Positions 1 through 12,907 of a DNA stretch of 64,000 bases are shown here, piece by piece (within the stretch, counting starts at the first letter, position 1; the number at the start of each line of letters is the position of its first letter). Under the pieces are notes generated by a model. It was not told where the DNA came from and searched no databases. It saw nothing but the letters and a program-made list of their open reading frames with translations. The stretch comes from Amia ocellicauda. Its lineage: Eukaryota > Chordata > Actinopteri > Amiiformes > Amiidae. Location: the NCBI RefSeq assembly GCF_036373705.1, contig NC_089867.1, forward strand, positions 24,261,323-24,325,322. The letters run 5' to 3'. A program made the position numbers and the translations under genes.

Positions 1-650
1 GAAATATGCAAGAAGCGCAAATGTGCAAAATCATTCGTCTCTTAAATTAAATCATAGTTCATGTTGAGAAAATGGGGGAGAGAGAAAAGAAAGTTGGTGC
101 AATCGGGGATGTGCGCAAATAGCCCTCAGACTCTGCCAACGTTGCAAAGCATTCTTATTCCTCCTAATCTTTTTTTGCCCACCACGGCTTTGTTGGCCTG
201 CATTTCCCTCCAAATATCAGCGGAGACCTTTGCACGCGGCCGCGCTCGTCTGTCGCCGTGGCCCGGATCTGAGCCGCTGCGTGGCCTGAGGGTAGGCGCT
301 GCCACATTCTCCGGTGTCTCCGCGTGTGCAGGGTGGCATTTCTGAAGCTGTTGTCTCAAAGCGTCCACATGCAAAGCCCACGCACTGTTTGTTTTCTCTG
401 TCGTTTCCCTGGTGACAGTGTCATCTCTCGCTCGGTAGCTGCAGCAGGGGCAGGCTGGGCTTGTGCTGTCATCTCTGTGTTGCCAGCTGGTTCCTTTTAA
501 CTGTTAGGATTTTGTTTCCTTTTAAGACTTGGCTGTTTTTATTTTTTATTGAGGAATGGAGACAGTCAGACTGACGTCATTCGAGCCGTCTTCCAAACAG
601 GTTCCTCTGATCCTACGGCCGTGAACACGCCACGATAAGTTACGACACAA

Positions 651-706
651 CGTGTGTGTGTACCTGTGATGTGTGTGTGTGCGCGTGTGCGTGTGTGTGT
701 GTGTCG
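651..706. repeat. (GT)n microsatellite
   Basis: Imperfect GT dinucleotide run. GT-rich DNA continues with interruptions to about 960 and explains the Cys/Val/Arg-rich open frames on one strand and His/Thr-rich ones on the other. Confidence 0.9.
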
Positions 707-2296
707 GAAAGCATGCATGAGTCTGTGTTTCTTTGCATGTAAACTCTTTCTTTGCATGCTTAAGTGTGTGCATGTGCGTGTGTTTTGCAGCCATGTGGAA
801 ATGAGTACTGCTTTCCAATTTGTGCTAGTGAAAGTGTGTGTGCGTGTGTGTGACTGCTTGCATTTGTGTGCACATATGGTATGGGTCAGCGAAGGTGTGT
901 GGAGAGCACCTGGGTGTGCCAGTGTGTGTACGTGTGATCGCGTGTCTCCCCAGTGTGTGCCAAGGCTGTTTGTATAGAGCTCCTCCGGCAACAAATCAGC
1001 TATTGGAGGAAAGTGAGTTTTTTGTTCTGCATAAGACATATAGGCAGTGAAATGATATTGCTGTGTGCCGATTGCTTTATGGCCTGCTGGCACCAGACAG
1101 TCTGCCTCAGGTAGGGGCTGGATGACAGTCTAAACCAAACACCTCTCCAGGTAGATGTAATATGGGCGTTTATTAAACTGACTGCCCTGTTCTCAATAAG
1201 TCCAAGTCGCCTGGCGTCGCTTAGTAGAGAGAGGGTGGTCGGAAGGGGATAACTGTCAAACGTGCTCCAGTGTGTGTACAGTTACACAGGGAACTTACAC
1301 TGCAGGGTGAGAAGTGTGAGGTGGGGTTAAGCAGATTAAACCAGGGAGAAAATTAGCTAGGGAGACTTTAGAACAAACTTGACACCTTGACACAAGAACA
1401 GGGACTGGCACAACACAACACAACACAACAGTGTAGACTGATATGCCTCTAGTCCATCCCTGATCTCGGAGAACTTGATTTCAAACACGCCAGTCAAAGA
1501 TTTAGCATTTTCAAACCTTCCCCGAAAGGGTGCCAGTGAAGGCAGCAGCCCTACCGCACTCCAGAGCGCACTGTTGAAAGAGTATTGGTCTGAAAACCAC
1601 AGCGTGGCATTCCTCTCCAAGGCCCTCTGTGAAAGGGAATCCACAGAGTTGTGCGGTCATCGGTTCCGCATGCCGCCATCTCAAACTGTGAAAAGCGGCC
1701 TCCTAACCTCAAGTCCTGACTGCACTTCCACTTAATTAGTGCAGGCAGAATCCGGAAACCGCAAAAATCCAACCGAGATGCATTGGGTTTCAGGAACATT
1801 CGCGACATCTGTTTTCCTTCCAGCTGGGCTGTTTCAGCGTGACGTCGGGATGCAAGTAATCCGGGACATGTGTGGCTTCCATACCCATTTCCCTAGTCAG
1901 CCTGGAAGCGCCGACCAACCTTTACTCACCGTGTCCCAGGCAGGAAGAGCCTGCATTCCTCGTGTGAGTGTGCAAGACATCTGCATGCATTAAGCGAGCG
2001 TGGGATGCGTTATCGCTGTGGTTCGACTGCAGATTTCACTGCCCCGAGCTTTTGAAGTTACACTGATGGTGTTAACAAAGGACCTGTTTTAGAAACAGCA
2101 TTGCAGATTGGCATTTAAAAAATAGTTCAAACAGGAAAGTCAAGGAAAAACTAGTGTCGCTATATAAACATGCCAGTGAATCTGATTAAGTGTATGTGTT
2201 TAGATCTCTTTGACTGTATTTGCGAGGGGGTCTATGAACCGCGCATGCTTGTCTGTCTGTCTGTGTCCACGGTTATATACAGAAGGTGTCTCGCTG

Positions 2297-2302
2297 ACAC
2301 AC

Positions 2303-2346
<44 letters not shown>
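2297..2346. repeat. (CA)n microsatellite
   Basis: About 25 CA units with one early G interruption. Confidence 0.95.
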
Positions 2347-2349
<3 letters not shown>

Positions 2350-5300
2350 CTATTCTTAGCACTTGACTTCCGAGATCTCGGCGTCCGGACGGAAGGGAAG
2401 CTCACTGGCAAAGGTCAAGAGGTGAGATTCTGCAACCCGCCAGCGGCATTCCAGGCCAGGGTGTGTGTCAGCTGCAGCCTGTCGGCAGAGAGCTGCATTC
2501 CTCAGGCGGCGAGCTGGGGAAAAACCTGGGGAAAGACAGCCATGGCAGCCAGGGGCTAGACGACGCACTTTAAAGCACAGAGCGCAAAAGCGACTTGCCC
2601 CCGGGCTATCCTGCTTTGTAAGAGTTTATGTTTGTGGATCTAATTTCCAGTAAACACCATCTATTCATTTCCTGGGAGATTCTGCCATCACTCAAATCAA
2701 ATGTATCTAGGTATGGATGAGAAACAATGAACAAGGTGTTGAATGACTATTAAGTCAATCTTTGAATCTGGGCTTCCTGAAGGCTATACAGAGGTGCAAA
2801 GCAGCCTCTGGGACAAGGAGCATGAATGCATTCAATTTATGTTCTTCTTGCAGGCATTAAAATGAAAACCAGAAAGCCCTCAGAGAAGGAAACTCAACCG
2901 TGCTCAGGGCTGAGCCGCAGAGAAGGACAGCTAATTAATTGGAGGCCTGATGGAGGGTCAGTGTGCATCTCAACAGCTGCAAACAAGGGCTATTCATTCA
3001 GCCGCTGAGCTCCGGCCCTGACAGCCCACGGTCTGCTGGAGTCGTTTCACCACACGGAGGCCGAGATGAAAGAGCTGCGCCGCCTTTGTACAGCACAGGC
3101 ACCTTGTCTGAGACCGGGAAACCATTCCAGCGCAGCAGGGGAGCTTCCTGTAACCTTGGTCTGACTCTCTCCCCTCACCCCGCTGCTCGTTTAATGGGTC
3201 ACTTGTTAGAGAACACAACACCTCCTGCAGCCTCTCTGTCCTGGAGCACAAGCTGAGTGATAAAAAGGCCACTTCCGTTTCGCTGTGTGAATTATTCCCG
3301 TGCTCAGTGTTGACCAGTGTTGACCAGTCTTCTGCTCCAGAAGGCGTGTCTGACTGGAAACCTCCACGACTTCCACATACACATGATAGCAGGGACTACA
3401 AACTGAAGATATATCCAACAGGACTGGACTCCTTTGTCAAATCATTCAAGACACTGCATGAACGGCATCTCATCTATAAACTCTTCACTGGACACCTATT
3501 CAAGCTTGGACCCAATCTAAGATCTCTTATGCTCCCATCTCCCATCCCTGGTCTCTCTTTGTAACCCTTCTGTTGCCTCTGCACTCATCCTCTTCTGGCC
3601 ACTTGGCTGTACCTTCCCATCGCTCTTCCACCTTGCCTAGTCATTCTCCTCCCTTCCCCTAACAGTAAATAAACAGCTTGCAATGACCATTAGGAGTGCA
3701 CCATGGGCAAGTTCTGGGGCTTCCTGTAAACCCAACAGCACAGACTCTACCCATCTCTCCCCAGACTCTACACACCATCATTTATTTACTATTCAAAGCT
3801 CAGGAGAGAGCCAATGGATTTGAATTAGTCTGATTAGTACACATAAACCAATGCCTTAATTGTCTGTTTCACACTGCCCACTACTTAGGATCAGATCACA
3901 CACACCTTCACAAGATGTTATGTCTCAGTTAAATCATAAGCACACTTTGAAACGTATCAGATTGCAGTCACATTATCTGTTGTAGTCGCAGCATCTTGTT
4001 TTTTGCTTCCCTTTAACTTCTTCTAAATAAAACACTTTTTGATTTGCTGCCTAACCTCTTTTGCACATGTCAATTACACACTGTCTTGTAGAAGACAGCA
4101 GTGTAAATACTGTAGACCTCAGGGGCTGGAACAGAGCGTGGCTGATAGATGATAAAGGTGTGCCGCAATTATGTAAACAACCGGAACTTCCATTATTCCA
4201 GGAAACGTTTATTTCAATAAATCAGATTCCTCTGAAAATGGCACAGATGTAGTAACCGCATCCTACACAGGTGAAGAAGATGGTATTAATGATTTCCCAA
4301 AAGGGGAGCTCCATATTCCGGCAATTTGAATGTAAGTTTGTTTAAATAACTTCAACATGTTTGTAAGCAAGCTGGTGGGATCTTTGTAAGGAAGAAGCGG
4401 TTAAACAATCATTTGGGCAGGCTGTGCGTCAGATTCTGGTGGTGGCCTAGACCGACGGGCAATACCATGTGACGGGGGGGCTTTTCCATCTCAGAGTTAT
4501 CCAGGGAGAGAGAAAAGACAGATCACCTAAAAAAAAAAAAACATAAACCCGAAATAAACCTTGCACAGCGTCCAGCCGGTCCCTGGCCAGGGTTCTGCAC
4601 AGCTCACGATTAGATATAAATAGGCCGCCAAATGGAGGAAGCAGCTGTACTGTTAGTCTTGGCCTGCCCTCAACGTGCTACCTTTCACTGGCTCCAGTGT
4701 TTTACACCTCGGAGATACTGCATCATAAACAGCTGCTATTTCCGACCTGGCTCCTTGAGGAAGCATCCCTCAGCAGCTTGCGTGGATGAAGACCTTAGCA
4801 GCCCCCTCTCTGTCCCCTGTTAGACCGCACCTCAGTAAATCACACTTTCCCTCTGCTCTTTAGAGTAATGTTGCTTCTGCATTCTCCTGTTTACTGTGTT
4901 TCCATTAAAGTAGACAAAGACAACCATATCCTACCTGTGGAGAAGGTGCATCGGCGTAGAGCTACACCCCTCACAAAGGTTTACAGGGGGAGATTGTAGT
5001 TTTATCATTGTCGTGTGTAGTAAAGGGCAGTGCAAGCCTCACACATGGAGTAATAGCATGGTAAATGAGTGTTAAATTAAGGTAGACCATGTTAAAGTCC
5101 AAAAGTGTTGCACCTCCATGAAGGAGTGTTACGATCAGGACAGACTTGGAATGAAAACACAGCTTTGGGCGCCGGTACCCTATAACGCAAGTGTAACAAC
5201 ATCTGGCTGCATTTTGTAGGATCCGGGTGCTCTGGGTTTGGTGGAGAAGCAGCACAATGATGGTCTCACACCCACGCAGCTGCGCTCTGTTATTAAGCGT

Positions 5301-7948
5301 TTGTTCAGATTTCTTCTTTTTGTTCCACAGCAGTAAAAAAAAAAAAAAACAACATAAAGGATCTGTTCCCTGACCAGACTGGCTCCGGCAGAGGGCTGCA
5401 GTGTAGTGATGTCCTAAAGCTTCCCAGCAGGGGCGTGGGGACCTTATGGTGCCAAGACCGGACAAGATCTACCGGAGGGACCATCGAGAGGGTGACAGAG
5501 ATGCGTTTCAACACATCGTGACAGACTGCGGGGGTCCAGGACAGGTCTGTCAGATACTGGACTGTACTGCAAACCAGCAGGTAAAAACCCTGCGCCCGAA
5601 GGGCTGGCAATCCATCGGTGTGTGTCTGCTTGTACTAAAGGCTTGCTTTGTCAGCACATTGAGAGGCGCAAGGCCAAACGGTACAAGAATAAACCCCCAT
5701 CTGAAAAACAGTCGTCTGGATTTTTGTGTGAGGGAAAGAAGATATTTCTCGATGCCATACAGGATTACAGAGAACCCAAAGATAATTACAGTGCAGCAGA
5801 GAACTCTATCTCTGATCCCAGGAGATGTGGGAGAAGAATGGAAGTGTCTGCTATCGCGATGAAACCTATGCAGGTTGTGTTTCACTCCACAAATCCTGTA
5901 CAGCATAGAGGCGCAGGAATATATCATTAATTAAAAAGGTATAATTTAATCCAATACACTATTTTCAACTTAGAAGGGCCAAAGCAGATTGTATTAGACG
6001 TTGTCAACTTATCTTTGTTGGTAGTGTCGTGCTTTTCAGTGTGTCAAGAGGTTCCAGTGTGTTCGCTCAGTTTAAGATGTAAAACGGTAGAAAGAGAAAG
6101 GGGGAGGATATCTCAATGCTGCTGGGGAGATCTGCGCTGCACCTCAGCTGAAAAGCCAGGCTTGGTCCTTCCCAACGCTCAGGAGACACACAGCTGTTGG
6201 AAAAGAGATACCTGGAGGAATCCCGAACCCAGTCACCCCACCATCCTATTTCTCAGAAACCCGGAGAGCTTCTTCCCGACATTCTACATTTAGTAATTTC
6301 CACCACCCACCCGGCCCACCCGCCAGCCCCGAGAGAGGGCCGAGAGCGTGAATGAGCCGCGGCAGAGAGTGAATGAACGGAGACTGACAGAGAAGCCGCT
6401 CTGAGTCAGCAGCTGCATTCCACAGGAGTCAACCACTAACATTAACCCTCCGCCCCCTCGCTCCCTCCCTCAGACACAGTCTCCTACTCTCTGCTTTCCT
6501 CCCTGGCGTTTCCCCCCTTCTGTCCCTTCTCCTCTCACCCTCTTCTTCTCTCCCCCCATTTCTGAATCAACATCCTATTCATCACGCCACAAGAATTGTA
6601 GGATAATAATAATAATAACAATCACAATAACGCTTACACACAGCGAGGGCCCTGTACGAGTCATTTTCCTAAAGAGAGACCCACTGATTGGAGCAGAACA
6701 GACAACACAAACACACAATCGCCACTGTCTGAAACAGCCATAGTGTTTCACCACCTGAACACATCAGCGATGCAGGTAATCCAGTGCTTCATGCTCAGTG
6801 TCGGCTGGTTAATACGAGTTAATAAGCCACGATTACAAAGAGGTCTGTTGCAAATCAGACTTATGTGGAGGAAATGAACTCATATCGTGGTACAGGTAAT
6901 GCTTTTCTGTTTGTGTATTGTCTCAGGCAACCCCACACTGGCCTGCCCTACTGGTTCCTATTCTTCATGTATCGTAACAGACACCACATCTCAGCTCCGG
7001 CATGTCAGCCTGGCGGTGTCATCGGCCCGGCGCACAAAGAGGGCTCTGTGTCCCCCTTCAACTTCAGCCCGGCGGGTCACAGCAGGGTCACACTGAGCGA
7101 GCCGCTTTCCGACACCGTATCAAATGTGTTCGACTGGCTGTGTGTTTGTGTTTTCTGCATTGTGTGACAGATGTCCTTGAAAAGCAAGGAATAACAACAA
7201 CACTAATGCTGCCTGACATAATACAGAAATACTAAAAGACACATTATTTGTCGTCGTCCCCAATGAAGTGTGGATCTGCCAAGGCTCTGTCAACATCCTG
7301 GATATCAAACTATAGACCTTCCCAAGCGTTCTGCGAAACGTTGGCCTGGCTTTGTCCATTGAAGAGCCTGATTGTAAAAGTGCATTTGATGTGGTGACAA
7401 ACTTGCGAGGCTGTCATTGTTCAACCCTGATGCTGGATTGCTCCTCACCAGAGGAATGCAGCAGACACCAGCCTAGCCATGACTTCCCTGCAGGGCACGG
7501 AAGTGAATAAGGCACATTCGTCTACTCCCCTCCCTCCTAAGAAATGAATAAGAGAAAAGGCAGGTGACATCCCGGGCTCTCCTCCAATGAGGAGACAATG
7601 GCAGAGAGGCCTAAGACATGAGTCAGGGCCTTGGGCGTCACAGATGGATGCCGCTAGCCCTGGTCCCGATGTGTGACTAAACTGACCACAGCCACCGTGG
7701 CTGTAACCCAATCCCGGGGAGCCCACTCCAGCACTGGGGCTTCCTGTGAGTTTTTCCACACTACTCATCCCAGCCATAGATGTAGTAAATCACTGCTGTT
7801 CCGAGAAGCCCTCTCAAAGGCAATAAACTGTCGAGGGCCGTGACAGTACAACTTCTGCAACTGCCACTTGGCCCCCTGCCACCCCCTCTGACTCACTTTA
7901 TTTATATCACATCGCATTAGGGTCCATTCTTCATTTCCCTGCTCGAGT

Positions 7949-7978
7949 GTGAGAGAGAGAGGGAGAGAGAGAGAGAGA
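7949..7978. repeat. (GA)n microsatellite
   Basis: GA dinucleotide run with a single GG interruption. Confidence 0.9.
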
Positions 7979-10082
7979 AAACACTTTCCTGGTGACTCCA
8001 GCACCGATGTGAGAGCGGCGGTCAATGAGGCCTGGAGGATTGAGTGAGGAGGGCCGGAGGGGGCCACAGTCAGTCGTGCACCATCCGCCTGATGGACAGC
8101 AGGGGCTCTACTGACCTCCTCGAAGAAGATGAGGGCCAGTGGCACTAGAGGCGATAGTCAGACAGTGTGCTAATGATACCAGTCTAGATGGGAATAAGAA
8201 AGGAGAAGCTATTTGTTAAAAAGGTGTGCTGCTTCCTGCCCTGCCTGTCACACTACCACGTTTATGGACAGTCAGTCTTAGTTTTACTTAGTAAATATGA
8301 ACAAATAATAATCCTACTGGTCTGCACACACCTAATTTAGAAGCCATGATATCATTTCTATCCTCCCATTTCATTTTCTCCCTGTGTTCACATGCTGATT
8401 TTTCCCCAACAGGTTTCTTTTTATTCCCCAGGTCTTTAAAGTGTCTCCGACTGGTTCTTCTAAGTGTTGCCAGCACGGTGTATAAATAGCTCTTTCATCC
8501 AGCGTGTGTCCAATTCGTTCTGAATCTATCCATGACAGATCAGTCGAACAACAGATGTTATAATAAGTGTGGAGGTTGGCTGTGAATCAGCAGTCAAATC
8601 AGGTCGTTCTTTCTCAATGCCTCCGATGCCTACCCCACAACAGACCTTTTCCTTTTTTGGCTACTGCTCATCGGGGTTGTGGTAAATTCCCCAAATTGAC
8701 AAGCAGATCATTTAAATCACAATTACCACCACTAGGGATTGAGGCCGGCCATTGTGAGTGTAGTTAATTACTTGTCAGCATGAGTAATTGCAATCATTAT
8801 TGACCACCTCCCTGAAACACGCCTTCCCACTACTCAGATCCCTCTCGCAGAGTCACCGAATCAATGGCATCCAGTCTGGGAAGAATTTATAAACATCACT
8901 CAACCACTCCGTCATTCCTTCACTACAACACTCAGGCACTGTTAATTAAGGAAGTATCCTCACATGCTCAACAATACAGATCCTCCTGCTCACACCCAAA
9001 CTCGTTGATTACAAACTCTTCCTGTCAGAATAATAATAAATCGACATTCGGATTTATTCTCCCCCAGTGACAGAGATTATATTAATGTCCCAAAACTTTT
9101 AAAAATCACTACAACATGAACTATCAGACCTGTGGTCAGGCTGGGTGTGCTCTGAGGTTACTGTTACTTTCTGAATCAGAACAACAGCTGAGAGGAAATC
9201 TGTCACCGAGCCTTTGTCAGGAGCTAATTGATGGACCAATCATCACGGGTGTTGGAAGAGATTCCTGATGTGTGAATGGCAACATCTCTCCATGGTTACT
9301 TGGCATCCTCTGGGCTTGGCTCTCTGTGGGTTTTGATTAATGTTCGTTGAGTCAGCTGCAGGTGTTTTGCAAGGTATTTATCACCTTCTTCGTATGCTAC
9401 TTTCCACTCTGTTTAATGACAGGCAACTCTGACAAGCCTCTTCACACGCAATGGCCACCCGCAGAAAAACAACAAAAACAACAGCTTCAATAATCATGTT
9501 CTTTCCAATTCCGTCCCTCATGTGTGACCAGGCTCAGAGTTTATGAACCCATTACTTTGACATCATTCGTCTCAAATTGGTAGAGCATTCAAACACCCCC
9601 AGGTGATCGGCCTGTCACCTAGTTGGGGCTGTACGGATCGGGCGTTTGGAGATGAGCTTGAGACACCGGTTCTAATTCAAGCAGGGGTGTGTGACCGCAT
9701 AGATGATATGTCGGAGGATGTCCCCTGAACACGAGACTGAGGGTCTGTTTTTCCATGGTCTCTCAAAGTCAAATTTCAATAAGGAGAACGGGACGAGCAA
9801 ATTCCATCCATGGAAGCATCTCTGATCTACGTCCGCGCCCATCTCAACCCAACAGAGTAAAATGAAGGTCTCTCTGGCCAACACAGCTGTCCTACTTTCC
9901 AATTCCTCGTCTGGATCCTGTCCCGACACATCACACATGGGAAGACGATGATAGGGATGGCTATGACAGCCACCGTCATTCAGCTCCAGGTGTTGCAATG
10001 TGGATATTCCTGTAATGTGGCTACCCTGTGACGTGCCGTGATTTCATTATTCACTCTGAGCTGCTTCAGAGGCGTTAAAGGA

Positions 10083-10108
10083 TGATTGATTGATTGATTG
10101 ATTAATTG
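10083..10108. repeat. (TGAT)n microsatellite
   Basis: About six tandem TGAT units ending in a diverged TAAT unit. Confidence 0.85.
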
Positions 10109-11319
10109 TGGCATGCCTTGTCAAAAGAGGGCAGATCTTCCTTTAAACAATAATGCAACCAGCTGATTCAAGAGGATTGAGTCATCAAAAAATAAATTTG
10201 TTCCTCTTCATCTTGTCACATTAGGAGCATTCCTCCGCTCAATGCAGACTGCGGTCCTTAAGCTGAATATATGAACGCCCCATGCACTCCCACTGAGTTC
10301 TGATGTTGATCACATGTATAAACCCCAACCCCAAACCCAGTCTGTCACCCTGACCCTATTATACATGTGATTAACAGCAGAGCACAGATGAAGTACTTAA
10401 GGTGCTCATGTGTTATTCATACATCAGTTCATTGCATATATACACCCATTATTGCAAAGTGTGACCTCAAAAAGTGCATCAAACATTGGATTTCCTACAG
10501 GGACATAATTTAATGAGTAAAGAAATAACTGGGTCAGGCATTCCAGTTACAAATATGAGCATTAACTATTTGCAGTCACAAATAAGAATTTTAAAGGGAA
10601 AGACTGGGTAATGAACATGCCTTAAGCAGTGTATTTTAGCCTAACAAGGAGTATCACACTCCAGGATATTCCAGTTCCAAGTGGTTCAGTCACTCAGGGG
10701 TCAAATAATCAGTGTGGTTTAAACTGGGACCACCATCATCAAGCAAGTGGCCCCGGCGTGTCACACTGGCACTCGCCCACACGGTCTAGGGCAAAACAAG
10801 AACACACAGCATCAGCGTCGGGTGAATCGCTGTGGGTGCGAACAGAGTCTCGGTACTAGCAGCATGGGAAACCCTGTCGCCATCCCTCTCAGCATGCACT
10901 TCCCCTTTGCGGGCTTTCCGCCCAACCTTTCGGTCTCTCTTTCTATTCTGCTCCCTTTCTTTCTCTTCCTCTCTCACCCACTCTCAGGCCCTCAGGCTCC
11001 AGCTGTTAACAGCGGTGTGGGACGGGTGAACATGTTGCCAGCTGTAACTCGTCTTCTTTCAAATTAAAACAACAATATGTCGAAAAGGTAGGAGAAAAAG
11101 CCAGCAGGAAAGTTTACCTTTGCAACACAATTATGGTCCGACACTGCAGTGTTCATCCCGTGTGGTGAAATGCACATGCACAGGTAATGAGGGTAAAATC
11201 AATTTGTTCTATTAAACCGAAAGGTAACTGTGGTAGATGAAAACATATTCCCAGATTCAATATGCTTTACACATCTTTCTCAAGGAAGCATGTTACATAG
11301 ATTATACAGTATATATATA

Positions 11320-11523
11320 CAGTGAGGGGAAAAAAGTATTTGATCCCCTGCTGATCTTGTACGTTTGCCCACTGACAAATAAATGATCAGTCTATAATTT
11401 TAATGATAGGTGTATTTTAACAGTGAGAGACAGAATAACAGCAAAAAAATCCAGAAAAACGCATTTCAAAAAAGTTATACATTGATTTGCATGTTAATGA
11501 GTGAAATAAGTATTTGATCCCCT
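11320..11523. repeat. Left terminal inverted repeat of Tc1 copy 1 with two direct repeats
   Basis: The repeat has the same 16 bp motif, AAGTATTTGATCCCCT, at its outer edge (11,334-11,349) and inner edge (11,508-11,523). This is the IR/DR arrangement known from Sleeping Beauty-class Tc1 elements, where the transposase binds both copies. Confidence 0.9.
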
Positions 11524-11548
11524 ATCAATCAGCAAGATTTCTGGCTCC

Positions 11549-11635
11549 CAGGTGTCTTTTATACAGGTAACGAGCTGAGACTCTCTTAAAGGGACTCTCC
11601 TAATCTCAGCTCGTTACCTGTATAAAATACACCTG
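11549..11635. repeat. 32 bp foldback just upstream of the Tc1 transposase start
   Basis: Two 32 bp arms (11,549-11,580 and 11,604-11,635) are inverted complements with one mismatch, separated by 23 bp. A transcript could form a long hairpin in the 5' leader of the transposase message. The same structure with perfect arms occurs in the second copy at 31,545-31,632, so it is a fixed part of the family and not a chance palindrome. Confidence 0.9.
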
Positions 11636-11676
11636 TCCACAGAACAATCAATCAATCAGATTCCAAACTCTCCACC

Positions 11677-12752
11677 ATGGCCAAGACCAAAGAGCTGTCC
11701 AAGGTTGTCAGGGACAAGATTGTAGACCTACACAAGGCTGGAATGGGCTACAAGACCATCGCCAAGCAGCTTGGTGAGAAGGTGACAACAGTTGGTGCGA
11801 TTATTCGCAAATGGAAGAAACACAAAATAACTGTCAGTCTCCCTCGGTCTGGGGCTCCATGCAAGATCTCACCTCGCGGAGTTTCAATGATCATGAAAAC
11901 GGTGAGGAATCAGCCCAGAACTACACGGGAGGATCTTGTTAATGATCTCAAGGCAACTGGGACCATAGTCACCAAGAAAACAATTGGTAACACACTAACA
12001 CACTACGCCATGAAGGACTGAAATCCTGCAGCGCCCGCAAGGTTCCCCTGCTCAAGAAAGCACATGTACCGGCCCGTCTGAAGTTTGCCAATGAACATCT
12101 GAATGATTCAGAGGAGAACTGGGTGAAAGTGTTGTGGTCAGATGAGACCAAAATCGAGCTCTTTGGCATCAACTCAACTCGCCGTGTTTGGAGGAGGAGG
12201 AATGATCCCAAGAACACCATCCCCACCGTCAAACATGGAGGTGGAAACATTATGCTTTGGGGGTGTTTTTCTGCTAAGGGGACAGGACAACTGCACCGCA
12301 TCAAAGGGACGATGGACGGGGCCGTGTACCGTCAGATCTTGGGTGAGAACCTCCTTCCCTCAGCCAGGGCATTGAAAATGGGTCGTGGATGGGTATTCCA
12401 GCATGACAATGACCCAAAACATACAGCCAAGGCAACAAAGGAGTGGCTCAAGAAGAAGCACATTAAGGTCCTGGAGTGGCCTAGCCAGTCTCCAGACCTC
12501 AATCCCATAGAAAATCTGTGGAGGGAGCTGAAGGTTCGAGTTGCCAAACGTCAGCCTCGAAACCTTAATGACTTGGGGAGGATCTGCAAAGAGGAGTGGG
12601 ACAAAATCCCTCCTGAGATGTGTGTAAACCTGGTGGCCAACTACAAGAAACGTCTGACCTCTGTGATTGCCATGAAAGGGTTTTGCCACCAAGTACTAAG
12701 TCGAAGGGGTCAAATACTTATTTCCCTCATTAACATGCAAATCAATTTATAA
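11677..12752 (+). pseudogene. Tc1-family transposase, frameshifted
   Basis: The first reading frame (11,677-12,021, 114 aa) starts MAKTKELS and holds the paired-like helix-turn-helix DNA-binding region of Tc1 transposases. The second (catalytic) frame is readable from about 12,003 and runs to the stop at 12,752. It holds the DDE catalytic core: Asp in WSDETK, Asp in QHDNDPKHT and Glu in NPIENLW, as in DD34E enzymes. The frames do not join. At 11,985-12,005 the sequence ACACACTA is duplicated, shifting the frame by 8 bases, so one continuous transposase cannot be made. The region ends inside the right inverted repeat. Confidence 0.92.
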
Positions 12753-12907
12753 CTTTTTTGAAATGCGTTTTTCTGGATATTTTTGTTGTTATTCTGTCTC
12801 TCACTGTTAAAATACACCTACCATTAAAATTATAGACTGATCATTTCTTTGTCAGTGGGCAAACATACAAAATCAGCAGGGGATCAAATACTTTTTTCCC
12901 CTCACTG
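12705..12907. repeat. Right terminal inverted repeat of Tc1 copy 1
   Basis: Near-perfect inverted complement of 11,320-11,523, with the inner and outer direct repeats retained (the inner one reads GTC where the left arm reads ATC in complement). Confidence 0.9.

Larger units (their letters stand above)
1..11319. other. Gene-poor region, no supportable gene
   Basis: I see no exon chain, recognisable protein domain or RNA gene here. The open frames are short and none shows a known family motif. The stretch holds several microsatellites (listed separately), an A-run near 4,529-4,540 and another near 5,336-5,350, and AT-rich patches containing TAATTA-type motifs (for example 8,700-8,800) that could be conserved non-coding DNA. 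Without a cross-species alignment none of these can be called regulatory. Confidence 0.6.
11320..12907 (+). mobile_element. Tc1-type DNA transposon, nearly full length (copy 1)
   Basis: A 1,588 bp element flanked by TA on both sides (11,318-11,319 and 12,908-12,909), the target duplication expected of Tc1/mariner. Its ends begin CAGTGAGGGG and mirror each other in terminal inverted repeats of about 204 bp. It carries one transposase region on the plus strand that is broken by a frameshift. The ends are well preserved, so it inserted fairly recently or is still recognisable to a transposase supplied elsewhere. A shorter, more decayed relative lies at 30,287-31,807. Confidence 0.95.

Noticed and set aside
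2170-2559. 129-codon frame containing a Thr/His repeat
   Set aside because: Driven by the (CA)n microsatellite.
5446-5930. Overlapping frames of 100-138 codons
   Set aside because: No family motif, no partner exons, no splice pattern; likely chance.
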